In this document: positions 1-8,305 of the stretch, in pieces
Position numbering within the stretch: position 1 is the stretch's first letter
How the letters are laid out: the number at the start of each line of letters is the position of its first letter
Source of the DNA: Azoarcus_F sp048158365
GTDB lineage: Bacteria > Pseudomonadota > Gammaproteobacteria > Burkholderiales > Rhodocyclaceae
DNA: 64,000 nucleotides
Direction: 5' to 3' (one strand)
Assembly: GCA_048158365.1 (NCBI GenBank)
Contig: JBLLNL010000003.1
Notes under the pieces: model-generated
What the model was told of the DNA's origin: nothing
Seen by the model: the letters and a program-made list of their open reading frames with translations, nothing else
The model's database searches: none
Position numbers and translations under genes: made by a program

Positions 1-1
1 G

Positions 2-286
2 CACCACTCTCTCCTGGCCATTCCTCGCTCCGACCTCGCTCCCTGGATCTGGCCCGAAGTCCGCAAAGGCCGCAACGCAGGCCCATACAGATCAGAGGGT
101 TACGCGCGGACGAATCAAGCGGTTGGATTGCAGCATTGGGTAGCAAAGGAAATGATCGTGTGCGTTGCGTTTGCGTTGCGTTTTATCGGTGCCGGCATGT
201 TCATCGGCGAGCCACCCGCCTTCGATGCCATCGTCGATCGTCTGCGCGCGCTGAAAGCAGCGATCAATGGGTGCGGCAATGGTTGA
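2..286 (+). CDS. 3' end of an unidentified gene (partial)
   Basis: An open frame enters from the left window edge and ends at TGA 284-286, giving about 94 residues. It has a balanced composition, with a hydrophobic stretch (VCVAFALRFIGAGMFIG) followed by an acidic/basic helix (FDAIVDRLRALKAAIN). The competing frame at 136-363 is Arg/Cys-rich and looks like a shadow. No family is recognised and the start lies outside the window. It converges on the kinase gene downstream. Confidence 0.4.
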   Translation, partial: HHSLLAIPRSDLAPWIWPEVRKGRNAGPYRSEGYARTNQAVGLQHWVAKEMIVCVAFALRFIGAGMFIGEPPAFDAIVDRLRALKAAINGCGNG

Positions 287-344
287 AGCGTAAGCGTCCG
301 ACCCGGAGAGCAGACGAGGTTGCGGACTTCGCCAATCTTTTGGG

Positions 345-1388
345 CTACTCGCCTTTAGGATAAGGCCTCAGACCCAGCAGTATCTCCGCTTTTTCGCTCA
401 GGGGCTCCGCCATCAGTTGAGGATCGGTGTATTCGGCGAGCTGATCGCGCAGCAGGGCATAAACGGTTTCGCGGTCCTGGCTCGTGTCCAACTCGACGCA
501 TTTGCCTTTGCTCTTGAACAATTCAACCGTAGGCAGAGTCTCCGCCTTGAAGGTGTCGAACCTCAGCTTCATGGCCTCGACGTTGTCGTCTGCCCGGCCG
601 GAGTATCTGGCTCGGCCCAGAATGCGCCGTTCGAGCACCTCGAACGGGCACTCAAAGTACAACATGGTGGGCAACTCCGCCGTGCGGCCAAAGACTTCGT
701 ACCACGCCTCGAGGTTGGACAGCGAACGGGGAAACCCATCGATCAGGAAGTTTCGCTTACCGGTGGTCCGGGTGGTCCGTTCCATGGCGTCTTTCAACAG
801 ACGCACCACGATTTCATTGGGCACCAGTTTCCCTGCGGCGATGTATTCCTTGATGATCTCGGTCGTCGGCCCCCCGGCCGCCTGCTCGGCCCGCAGTAAA
901 TCGCCGGTTGAAAGGTGCGTCCAGCCCAGCTGGATTTCCGCCAGTTCACACATGGTGCCCTTGCCGGCGCCGGGACCACCCAGCACGTAAACCACATTGG
1001 GCGACGGGCAAGGCTGTCTCGGGTCGACGTAATGGATCACCACCTTGGGCGCGGGCGCGACACCCATCTTGTACACATTCCACGCCCGGTCCGTGGGCGG
1101 CAATTCGTCATCGCAGGTGATCTCGTAGGCAAGATGGCCATCCAGCCGGCTGATCCGCCACGACTTGTAACTGTTGGAGTAGGACAGTGCGGGGCTTCTG
1201 GCCGCCTTGCCATCGGCGCGGTCCCAGGCCATCCTGCCATTCCAGTAACCCTTGCTGGAAACGGTACCGGACTCCGACTTGGCGGGCGGCGCTTCGGAAG
1301 GCACATACAGGCCATCGACTTCCGGCAGGCCGGATCCGGTGACCTCGATGAACAATGTGTTGGTCAAGGCTTGTGTTCCTTTCGTCAT
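345..1388 (-). CDS. UMP/CMP-kinase-like nucleoside monophosphate kinase with extra N-terminal domain
   Basis: 347 residues. The C-terminal half is a nucleoside monophosphate kinase: P-loop GGPGAGKGT at about 137-145, the NMP-binding signature LIDGFPR, and a short lid (RARYSGRADDN). The short lid and the PTVELFKSKGK tail resemble eukaryotic UMP-CMP kinase/AK1 rather than bacterial Adk or Cmk. It should transfer phosphate from ATP to a pyrimidine nucleotide or AMP in the cytosol. The first 125 residues form a separate domain rich in Trp and Tyr (YWNGRMAWDR, SYKSWRISRLDG) that I cannot assign. It is monocistronic as far as seen. The kinase fold is certain; substrate and origin are inference. Confidence 0.85.
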   Translation of the reverse strand: MTKGTQALTNTLFIEVTGSGLPEVDGLYVPSEAPPAKSESGTVSSKGYWNGRMAWDRADGKAARSPALSYSNSYKSWRISRLDGHLAYEITCDDELPPTDRAWNVYKMGVAPAPKVVIHYVDPRQPCPSPNVVYVLGGPGAGKGTMCELAEIQLGWTHLSTGDLLRAEQAAGGPTTEIIKEYIAAGKLVPNEIVVRLLKDAMERTTRTTGKRNFLIDGFPRSLSNLEAWYEVFGRTAELPTMLYFECPFEVLERRILGRARYSGRADDNVEAMKLRFDTFKAETLPTVELFKSKGKCVELDTSQDRETVYALLRDQLAEYTDPQLMAEPLSEKAEILLGLRPYPKGE

Positions 1389-1839
1389 GAATTCTCTCGT
1401 TTACGATTGACAGCTTGGCAGGATGCGTTGGCCTGTGCTGCGTGATGGGTCTCTCCCAGCAATTGAGGGTAGAGCGGATCAAGGCGACTCGCCGCAAATC
1501 AGCGAATGAACCGGACAACGCATTGTCCCCCGAGCTTCAATCCGGTTCAACGCGAACCGCACCCTCTAACAGGGCCTCGAATACATCCAGCACACTCGCG
1601 CACGCGCTTTCGCAGCCAAGGCCGTCGGCAAACCAGCGTAAGACAGCCCTTCGATTCACTGCTTTCAAGCTGGGAGCCGCAGTTGACGGGCGTATCCGCG
1701 AGGCATCGCCAAGCGTGCGTATTTCTACGGATGGCCATGTCCCTCCGGTCGATGACATACTCCCTTATCGAGGCGGGCAGGACCGTCGGCCGAGAGGCGC
1801 CTGTGATCCAGTTCGTATTGCAGCGACCCGCATAACCCC
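1389..1839. other. Gene-free stretch between kinase and membrane sensor-like gene
   Basis: About 450 bases between the divergently placed kinase start and the ATG at 1840. Several short frames are open on both strands, but they are Arg-rich, overlap each other and show no domain. I see no tRNA, repeat or convincing terminator. It presumably carries the promoters of both flanking genes. Confidence 0.4.
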
Positions 1840-2505
1840 ATGACCCATTCCCGAATGCGCCAGACCTGGTTCTTCGCGATCTGCCTCGCCAGCGTCTGCG
1901 CGACGCTGGTCGTGCTTGGCGCCGGCAGGCAGATCGCTCACAGCGCGAAACTTCTGCATGAACAGGCGATGTCGATTGGCCAGAGCATCGCCACCCTTTC
2001 CGCACAGGAAGTGGCGGCAAACGATCGCATCGCGTTGGCACGGCGGCTCGAGGCCTTCAACGATTTCGCCTCGGTCAGCGCCATCGTTGTGTCGGACCGT
2101 CGCGACGAACCGCTCGCCGCCGTTCGGCGGAATCTTGCCGGAAACCTCAGTGCCGCCGCAGTGCGGGACGTGTCGACGATCGCAACCGTACCGGAACTCG
2201 GCGCTTCCGTCTGGCCGCGGCTAAGTGCAGAAACCACATCGGTTCGGGTTCCGGTCGGAGAGATCGCGCCCATCGGTTGGGTGCGGCTAGAATACTCGCT
2301 CGCGTCGATCCTCCCCGGACACATGCTGCTCGAAGGGCTTCTGGCAGGGTTGTTGCTGACGACCGTTGCGACGGTCTTGTTCGCGGCCCTGGGCCGTAAC
2401 GGTTCCAGCACCGAACAGGCGGGCCTCACCGTTCCGCACACTCACGCAGCGACGTCCCTCACGCCGTCCACCTCCGAGTCGCACAAACCATCCGCCAGAG
2501 CCTGA
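1840..2505 (+). CDS. Membrane protein resembling an isolated periplasmic sensor module
   Basis: 221 residues. A transmembrane helix at about 11-28 is followed by a periplasmic region of about 130 residues and a second helix at about 162-186, then a short Ser/Thr-rich cytoplasmic tail. This is the layout of the input half of a sensor kinase or diguanylate cyclase, but no HAMP, kinase, GGDEF or EAL domain follows before the stop. It may be a stand-alone sensor or a gene that lost its output domain. No family could be named. Confidence 0.6.
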   Translation: MTHSRMRQTWFFAICLASVCATLVVLGAGRQIAHSAKLLHEQAMSIGQSIATLSAQEVAANDRIALARRLEAFNDFASVSAIVVSDRRDEPLAAVRRNLAGNLSAAAVRDVSTIATVPELGASVWPRLSAETTSVRVPVGEIAPIGWVRLEYSLASILPGHMLLEGLLAGLLLTTVATVLFAALGRNGSSTEQAGLTVPHTHAATSLTPSTSESHKPSARA

Positions 2506-2522
2506 CCCGCGACGCGCCGATA

Positions 2523-2906
2523 TCAGCCGCGCTGGATGAGTTCCACCTTGTAACCATCCGGATCCTCGACGAATGCGATCACCGTCGTGCCGTGCTTCAT
2601 CGGCCCCGCCTCGCGCACGACTTTTCCACCACGCGCGCGAAGCTCGTCGCAGGCCTTGTATGCATCCGGCACCGCGATCGCAATATGCCCGTAGCCGTTG
2701 CCCAGATCATAGGACGCGGTGTCCCAGTTGTGGGTCAGTTCGAGCACGGCGGCCTCGGACTCGTCCTGAAAACCGACGAAGGCCAGCGTGAACCGCCCCT
2801 CCGGATAGTCCTGGCGCCGTAGCAGACGCATGCCCAGAACCCCGGTGTAAAAGGCCAGCGAGCGATCCAGATCGCCCACTCGCAGCATCGTGTGCAGCAA
2901 ACGCAT
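2523..2906 (-). CDS. gloA: Lactoylglutathione lyase (glyoxalase I)
   Basis: 127 residues, the usual length of bacterial glyoxalase I. It isomerises the hemithioacetal of methylglyoxal and glutathione to S-lactoylglutathione. Visible marks are the N-terminal LHTMLRVGDLDRSLAFY strand-helix with the first metal His, the second metal region GYGHIAIAV, and the C-terminal FVEDPDGYKVELIQ with the metal Glu. It starts 1 base after the metallopeptidase stop, so it is the last gene of a minus-strand operon. Confidence 0.95.
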   Translation of the reverse strand: MRLLHTMLRVGDLDRSLAFYTGVLGMRLLRRQDYPEGRFTLAFVGFQDESEAAVLELTHNWDTASYDLGNGYGHIAIAVPDAYKACDELRARGGKVVREAGPMKHGTTVIAFVEDPDGYKVELIQRG

Positions 2907-2907
2907 G

Positions 2908-3714
2908 TCAGTCCTCCCGAATATCAGTGCCGGCGGTCGCGTCGATCAACGGCAGATCGCCCGCGGCCTTGCGCAGTTCGGCGCGCGCGGCGCGCCAGTC
3001 CGGATAAAGCGCCTCCACCACCGCCCAGAAGCGCGGCGAATGATTCATCTCGATCAGATGCGCGACCTCGTGCGCGACCACGTAGTCGCCCAGTGCGGCC
3101 GGCAGGTGAACCAGCCGCCAGTGCAGGCGGATGCCGCTCATGGCGCTGCAGCTGCCCCATCGGGTGCGGGCCGACGACACGCGCACCTGGGGACTGACGC
3201 GTCCGAGCCGATGACAATATTCGTCCACGCGTCCCGCGAACCACGCGTGGGCGCGCTTCTTCAGCGCCACGATCATCGCCTTGCGCGGATCGACGCCCGC
3301 CGCCAGCCGTAGCTCCTCGCCGCCATCGGACGCGGCGCTCCAGTGCGTGCCCCGCGGCCCGGCCAGCAGCCTGAGGCGACACGGGCGACCGAACAACGGA
3401 AAGATCGCGCCGTCCACGACCTCGAAGCGCTGCCGCGTCAGCCGTTCGGCACGCGCGTCGAGTTTGCCCAGCAGCCAGTTCGAATGACTGTGGATGAAGC
3501 GTTCGATATCCTCGATCCGGGCCCGCGCCGGCGCCGCGACCCGCACACCGGCGGCATCGACCTGCAGCGCAAAGCTGCGCCGCGCCGACCGCCGCAGCGC
3601 ATAGGGAACCTCCCGCTCGCGCACCAGGATGCGGCGGACGCTGCCGCGGTTCTGCCGACCCCCTTCCACCTTGGGGTCGCCATCGAGAAGGCGCTTCAGG
3701 GCTTGTCCCGCCAC
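2908..3714 (-). CDS. YgjP/SprT-type zinc metallopeptidase-like protein
   Basis: 268 residues from a GTG at 3714 that overlaps the end of the upstream gene. The frame stays open to 3777, but the longer start begins with a Cys-rich stretch I doubt. The zinc motif HEVAHLIEMNH (HExxH plus a third His) lies near the C terminus, preceded by the family signature TRWGSCS. Members of this DUF45/M48-like group are predicted cytosolic metalloproteases of unknown substrate. It is translationally coupled to the molybdopterin-domain gene and followed directly by gloA. Confidence 0.85.
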   Translation of the reverse strand: MAGQALKRLLDGDPKVEGGRQNRGSVRRILVREREVPYALRRSARRSFALQVDAAGVRVAAPARARIEDIERFIHSHSNWLLGKLDARAERLTRQRFEVVDGAIFPLFGRPCRLRLLAGPRGTHWSAASDGGEELRLAAGVDPRKAMIVALKKRAHAWFAGRVDEYCHRLGRVSPQVRVSSARTRWGSCSAMSGIRLHWRLVHLPAALGDYVVAHEVAHLIEMNHSPRFWAVVEALYPDWRAARAELRKAAGDLPLIDATAGTDIRED

Positions 3715-4445
3715 ACGTATCCTCGCGCCGCGACACTGTCCTTGATCACACGCATCGCCGCATCGACTGCAGCACACGGCCCCTTCATGCCGAGTTCGAC
3801 CGAACGCTGCAGCCCCTCGCCGGCCACGGTCGGCAGGCTGAACAGCGTCGCATCCGGAAACTCGGCGGTGACCTGCTCCATCAGATCGATCAAGCGCCCT
3901 TCATAGGCGTCCTCGACGGTGATCGATAGCTCCACGTAATCCTCGGCATGATGCTGTGCCGCGAAGCGGGTATCGAGCACCCATTCCACCATCGGCCAGG
4001 CCATCACCGGAAAACCCGGCACGAAGAAATGGTTGGCGATCGAAAAACCCGGGATCTGGTTGTAAGGATTCGGGATGATCTCGCTACCGACCGGAAAGAC
4101 ACCCATCTGCAGGCGATGCGGCGTGATCTCGTCGCCGAAGCGCCCGCGGATCGCCACCTCCGCCTCCGGATGCAGCGCAAGCTCCAGGTCCAGCGCCGCC
4201 GCAGCCGACTGACGGGTCCGGTCGTCCGGTGTTGCGCCGATGCCGCCGAAACTGAATACCACGTCGCCACTCGCAAAACTCTCGCGCAAGGTCTGCACCA
4301 GGCGCCCGGGCTCGTCGCCCACATAACGCGCCGACGACAGCTTCAGGCCGCGCGCGCCCAGCAGTTCGATCAGCTTGACCAGATGCTTGTCGGTGCGACG
4401 CCCCGACAGGATCTCGTCACCGATGATGATTGCCCCGAAATTCAT
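3696..4445 (-). CDS. CinA-like molybdopterin-binding domain protein
   Basis: 249 residues. The N terminus FGAIIIGDEILSGRRTDKH and the loop SFGGIGATPDDRTRQ are the MoCF/CinA N-terminal signatures that bind a pterin or nucleotide. The C-terminal deamidase domain of full-length CinA is absent, as is common in betaproteobacterial short versions. First gene of a run with the metallopeptidase and gloA, 13 bases downstream of ffh on the same strand. Exact substrate unknown. Confidence 0.85.
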   Translation of the reverse strand: MNFGAIIIGDEILSGRRTDKHLVKLIELLGARGLKLSSARYVGDEPGRLVQTLRESFASGDVVFSFGGIGATPDDRTRQSAAAALDLELALHPEAEVAIRGRFGDEITPHRLQMGVFPVGSEIIPNPYNQIPGFSIANHFFVPGFPVMAWPMVEWVLDTRFAAQHHAEDYVELSITVEDAYEGRLIDLMEQVTAEFPDATLFSLPTVAGEGLQRSVELGMKGPCAAVDAAMRVIKDSVAARGYVWRDKP

Positions 4446-4458
4446 TTTTTCACCCCGA

Positions 4459-5817
4459 TCACCTTGGCATGCCGGGCAGCATGCCCTTCATGCCGCGCAT
4501 CATCTTCTGCATGCCGCCCCTGGAGAACTGCTTCATCATCTTCTGGGTCTGCTCGAACTGCTTCAGCAGCCGGTTGACCTCCTGCACCGACACCCCCGCG
4601 CCCGACGCGATCCGGCGCTTGCGGCTCGCCTTCAGGATCTCGGGTTTGGCGCGCTCGCTCGGCGTCATTGAATTGATGATGCCCTCGATGCGGCCGATCT
4701 GCTTCTCCTCCGCCCCGCCCTGCAACTTTCCCGCGGCCTGGGCGAACTGCGCCGGCAGCTTGTCGAGCATGGACGACAGCCCCCCCATCTTGCGCATCTG
4801 CGCAATCTGCTCCTTGAAGTCGCTCAGGTCGAAGCCCTTGCCGGTCTTGAGCTTCTTAGCGAAGTCACGCGCCTTCTCCTCGTCGACACCGCGCCGCGCC
4901 TCCTCGACCAGACCGAGAATGTCGCCCATACCGAGGATCCGGCTGGCCATGCGCTCGGGGTGAAACTCTTCCAGCCCGGACAGCTTCTCGCCGACACCGG
5001 CGAACTTGAGCGGCTTGCCGGTGACGTGACGCACCGACAGCGCCGCGCCGCCGCGTGAATCGCCATCGAGCTTGGTCAGCACCACGCCAGTCAGCGGCAG
5101 GGCCTCGTTGAACGCCCGTGCGGTGTTCACCGCATCCTGACCGAGCATCGCATCGACCACGAACAGCGTCTCGACCGGTTTGACTGCGGCATGCAGCGCG
5201 GTGATCTCGGCCATCATCGCTTCATCGATCGCCAGCCGGCCGGCCGTGTCGACCAGCACCACATCATAGTAATGGCGACGCGCATGCTCCAGCGCAGCCT
5301 TCGCGATATCGACCGGCTTCTGGTCGATGCTGGACGCGAAGAAATCCACGCCGGCCTGACCCGCGACGGTTCTCAGCTGCTCGATCGCCGCCGGGCGGTA
5401 CACGTCGGTGGACACCGCCAGCACTTTCTTCTTCATCCGCTCGTGCAGCAACTTGGCGAGCTTGCCGGTGGTCGTGGTCTTGCCGGCCCCCTGCAGGCCG
5501 GCCATCAGGATCACCGCGGGCGGCTGGGTGGACAGATCGAGGCCGGTGTGGGTGCCACCCATCAAGGCCTTCAGTTCGTCATGCACCACGCCGACCAGGG
5601 CCTGACCGGGCGTCAGCGAGCCGATCACCTCCTGGCCGACCGCCTTCTGCTTCACGCGTGCGACCAGGTCCTTGACCACCGGCAGCGCGACGTCCGCCTC
5701 GAGCAGGGCCATGCGCACTTCGCGCATCGCCTCCTGGATGTTGTCTTCGGTCAGACGGGCCTGTCCACGCAGGGTCTTGACGACTTTGGAGAGACGCTGG
5801 GTAAGATTGTCGAGCAT
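4459..5817 (-). CDS. ffh: Signal recognition particle protein Ffh
   Basis: 452 residues, starting at ATG 5817 (MLDNLTQRLSK); an in-frame extension to 5958 is Arg-rich and unlike the family. It is the SRP GTPase that binds 4.5S RNA and targets signal-anchor proteins to the membrane. The N-terminal helical domain leads into the G domain with LQGAGKTTTTGKLA (G1), DTAGR (G3) and TKLDGDSRGGA (G4), then the Met-rich M domain near the C terminus (MMKQFSRGGMQKMMRGMKGM). Divergent from the ccsA-like gene, the conserved arrangement in betaproteobacteria. Confidence 0.98.
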   Translation of the reverse strand: MLDNLTQRLSKVVKTLRGQARLTEDNIQEAMREVRMALLEADVALPVVKDLVARVKQKAVGQEVIGSLTPGQALVGVVHDELKALMGGTHTGLDLSTQPPAVILMAGLQGAGKTTTTGKLAKLLHERMKKKVLAVSTDVYRPAAIEQLRTVAGQAGVDFFASSIDQKPVDIAKAALEHARRHYYDVVLVDTAGRLAIDEAMMAEITALHAAVKPVETLFVVDAMLGQDAVNTARAFNEALPLTGVVLTKLDGDSRGGAALSVRHVTGKPLKFAGVGEKLSGLEEFHPERMASRILGMGDILGLVEEARRGVDEEKARDFAKKLKTGKGFDLSDFKEQIAQMRKMGGLSSMLDKLPAQFAQAAGKLQGGAEEKQIGRIEGIINSMTPSERAKPEILKASRKRRIASGAGVSVQEVNRLLKQFEQTQKMMKQFSRGGMQKMMRGMKGMLPGMPR

Positions 5818-6015
5818 AAGGGTCCGGGCTGGGAGTATCAGGGGGAACGAGGGGGCGGATCGGGCTCGATCGGGCGCGGATCGAACAACCCGCTCACGCG
5901 CCGCAAGCGTTTCATCCGGGCAACGGAATCGACCTCGATTCCGGGCGACGCGAGCCATCGGGCGTCACCCAAATCCGCCAGTCTTCGCGAGCCATGGAGT
6001 AAACTGTGAGCATCT

Positions 6016-6843
6016 ATGCTGACCATTCTACTTCATCTGTTCGCCGCCCTGCTCTATGGCGCCTTGGGGCTGTGGTTCTGGCGCACCTGCGTTGTCGAAC
6101 CCGGAGCGCAGCCACGCCAGTGCATGACGAACGCCGAGCGCCTCGTATTGCTGGCCGCGCTGGTGCTGCATGGCCTGGCCCTGCATGGGTCGATGTTTCC
6201 AGGTCAGGACATGCGTTTCGGGTTCGGCCTGGCCGTCTCGCTGATCGTCTGGCTGGCGGTCTGCTTCTACTGGATCGAGACCTTCTATGCCCGCCTGGAT
6301 GGCCTGCACGTGATGGTCCTGCCGGCCGGCGTCGTCGGAAGCCTGCTCCCGCTGATCTTTTCCGGGCCGCACGTGCTGATCAACGCCGCCTCGCCCGCGT
6401 TTCGCGCGCACTTCATCGTCGCGATGCTCGCGTACAGCCTGTTCACGCTCGCGGCCTTGCACGCGATGCTGATGGCGGTGGCCGAGCGCCAGCTGCACAG
6501 TGGCCGCATCAGCCGCGCCGTCGCGAGGCTGCCGCCGCTGCTGACCATGGAAACCCTGCTGTTTCGCCTGATCACCATCGCGTTCATGCTGCTGACGCTG
6601 ACGCTCGCGTCGGGCATCGTGTTCTCCGAAACGCTGTTCGGCCAGCCCTTCCGCTTCGACCACAAGACGGTCTTCGCGATCACGTCATGGATGCTGTTCG
6701 GCGCCCTGCTGTTCGGTCGTCGGGTGTGGGGCTGGCGCGGTCGGGTCGCGCTGCGCTGGACGCTGGCCGGTTTCATCGCGCTGGTGCTCGCCTACATGGG
6801 CAGCCGTTTCGTCGTCGAGGTATTGCTTGATCGGGCCGCCTGA
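6016..6843 (+). CDS. CcsA/HemX-like cytochrome c assembly family membrane protein (YpjD-like)
   Basis: 275 residues with about eight hydrophobic helices. The family has a conserved WWD-like/His region in CcsA; here the recognisable parts are the helix hairpin AHFIVAMLAYSLFTLAALHA, the ETLLFRLITIAF segment and the DHKTVFAITSWMLFG block typical of YpjD-type proteins found next to ffh. Likely an inner-membrane protein related to haem handling, but stand-alone members have no proven function. Divergently transcribed from ffh across a 198-bp gap. Confidence 0.85.
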   Translation: MLTILLHLFAALLYGALGLWFWRTCVVEPGAQPRQCMTNAERLVLLAALVLHGLALHGSMFPGQDMRFGFGLAVSLIVWLAVCFYWIETFYARLDGLHVMVLPAGVVGSLLPLIFSGPHVLINAASPAFRAHFIVAMLAYSLFTLAALHAMLMAVAERQLHSGRISRAVARLPPLLTMETLLFRLITIAFMLLTLTLASGIVFSETLFGQPFRFDHKTVFAITSWMLFGALLFGRRVWGWRGRVALRWTLAGFIALVLAYMGSRFVVEVLLDRAA

Positions 6844-6928
6844 ATCCATGTCGAGAATTCATGCCGGCCGATCCGCAGCGGCGTCCGCATCCGCCTCGAC
6901 CATGACGACCCTCTGACGCGCGGCCGCA

Positions 6929-8218
6929 GTGGACGCCTTCTCGATTCAGACTCAGTTTGCCGCACTGGCCGTGCTGCTGGTGATGTCCGGCATGTCGTCG
7001 ATGACCGAGACGGTCATGATGGCCTCCAATCGCTATCGCCTCCGAGCGCTGGCGAGCAACGGGCATCGAGGCGCACGCCTGGCGGTCGAACTGCTCGACA
7101 AGACCGACCGACTGCTCGGCGTCATCCTGCTGTTCAACAATCTGGTCAATGTCGCCGCGGCGACACTGGCCAGCGTGATCACGATCAACCTGGTCGGCGA
7201 GGAAGGCTGGGCGCTCGCGGCCGGAACCGTGCTGCTGACCTTTTTCATCCTGGTCTTCTCCGAGATCACGCCCAAGGTCATCGGCGCCCAGCATGCCGAC
7301 CGGCTCGCGCTGATCGTCAGCTATCCGCTGACCGGCCTGCTCAAGCTCTCCTACCCGGCCGTCTGGTTCGTCAATCTGTTCGTGTCCGGGATCCTGTGGC
7401 TATTGCACCTGCAGCCCAAGGGCAACGCCCAGGCCAGCCTGTCGATCGAGGAGTTGCGCTCGATGGTGCTGGAGTCCGGCCAGTACATTCCGCAGAAGCA
7501 CCGCGACATCCTGGTCAACCTGTTCGAACTCGAACACATCACGGTCGAGGACGTGATGACCCCACGCGGCTCGATCGAGAGCATCGACCTGCGCCAGGCG
7601 CCGGACAACATCCGAGAGCAGATCGCGACCTGTTATCACACGCGTCTTCCGGTGCTCGACGGCGAAAACGAACGCGTGATCGGTGTGCTCCATCTGCGTC
7701 GAATGCTGGCCCGCGCGCTCGATGCCGGCTTCGACGCAGAGGCGATCCGCGATCTCGTGGCCAAGCCCTATTTCATCCCGGCCGATACGCCGCTGTATTC
7801 CCAGCTTCAGTTCTTTCAGGAGAACCACCAGCGCCTCGCACTGGTGGTCGACGAGTACGGCGAACTGCTCGGTCTGCTCACGCTCGAGGACATCATCGAG
7901 GAGCTGATCGGAAAATTCACCACCACGCTGCCCGACAGCAGCCACAAGCTGGCCTGGGGCCAGGACGGCAGCGTCCTGGTCGACGGCAGCCAAAACCTCA
8001 GGGAACTCAATCGACGGCTGGGCCTGGAACTGCCGATCGAAGGCCCGAAGACCCTGAACGGGCTCATCCTCGAACACCTTCAGGACATTCCGGAGGCCGA
8101 CCTGGCCTTCAGAATTGCCGGCGTGGTCATCGAGATCATCCAGACGGAGGACAAGATGGTACGCATGGTCAGACTGTTCCGGACCGAATCGGAGCGCGAC
8201 CATGCCAGTCAGGATTGA
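6929..8218 (+). CDS. HlyC/CorC-type (CNNM) transporter with DUF21 and CBS domains
   Basis: 429 residues from a GTG start. The order is an N-terminal DUF21 membrane domain with helices at about 8-25, 60-80, 85-110 and 125-150, a CBS pair (VEDVMTPRGSIESID and LALVVDEYGELLGLLTLEDIIEELIG) and a C-terminal CorC_HlyC domain. The family exports or regulates Mg2+/Co2+. It lies between the ccsA-like gene and pilB on the same strand with short gaps, a common neighbourhood in betaproteobacteria. Confidence 0.93.
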   Translation: MDAFSIQTQFAALAVLLVMSGMSSMTETVMMASNRYRLRALASNGHRGARLAVELLDKTDRLLGVILLFNNLVNVAAATLASVITINLVGEEGWALAAGTVLLTFFILVFSEITPKVIGAQHADRLALIVSYPLTGLLKLSYPAVWFVNLFVSGILWLLHLQPKGNAQASLSIEELRSMVLESGQYIPQKHRDILVNLFELEHITVEDVMTPRGSIESIDLRQAPDNIREQIATCYHTRLPVLDGENERVIGVLHLRRMLARALDAGFDAEAIRDLVAKPYFIPADTPLYSQLQFFQENHQRLALVVDEYGELLGLLTLEDIIEELIGKFTTTLPDSSHKLAWGQDGSVLVDGSQNLRELNRRLGLELPIEGPKTLNGLILEHLQDIPEADLAFRIAGVVIEIIQTEDKMVRMVRLFRTESERDHASQD

Positions 8219-8305
8219 GCCCCGCGCATGCCATGGGATTGTGGCTGACCCTTTACAACGCGCCGCAGCAAGGGCAACATCAGGCGTCGCTCAATTAGAG
8301 TAACC

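Noticed and set aside
136..363. 75-codon open frame near the left edge
   Set aside because: Arg/Cys-rich; another frame entering from the edge looks more like protein.
3715..3777. Longer start of the metallopeptidase gene
   Set aside because: The extra 21 residues are Cys-rich, lie inside the upstream gene, and have no Shine-Dalgarno; the GTG at 3714 follows GAGG.
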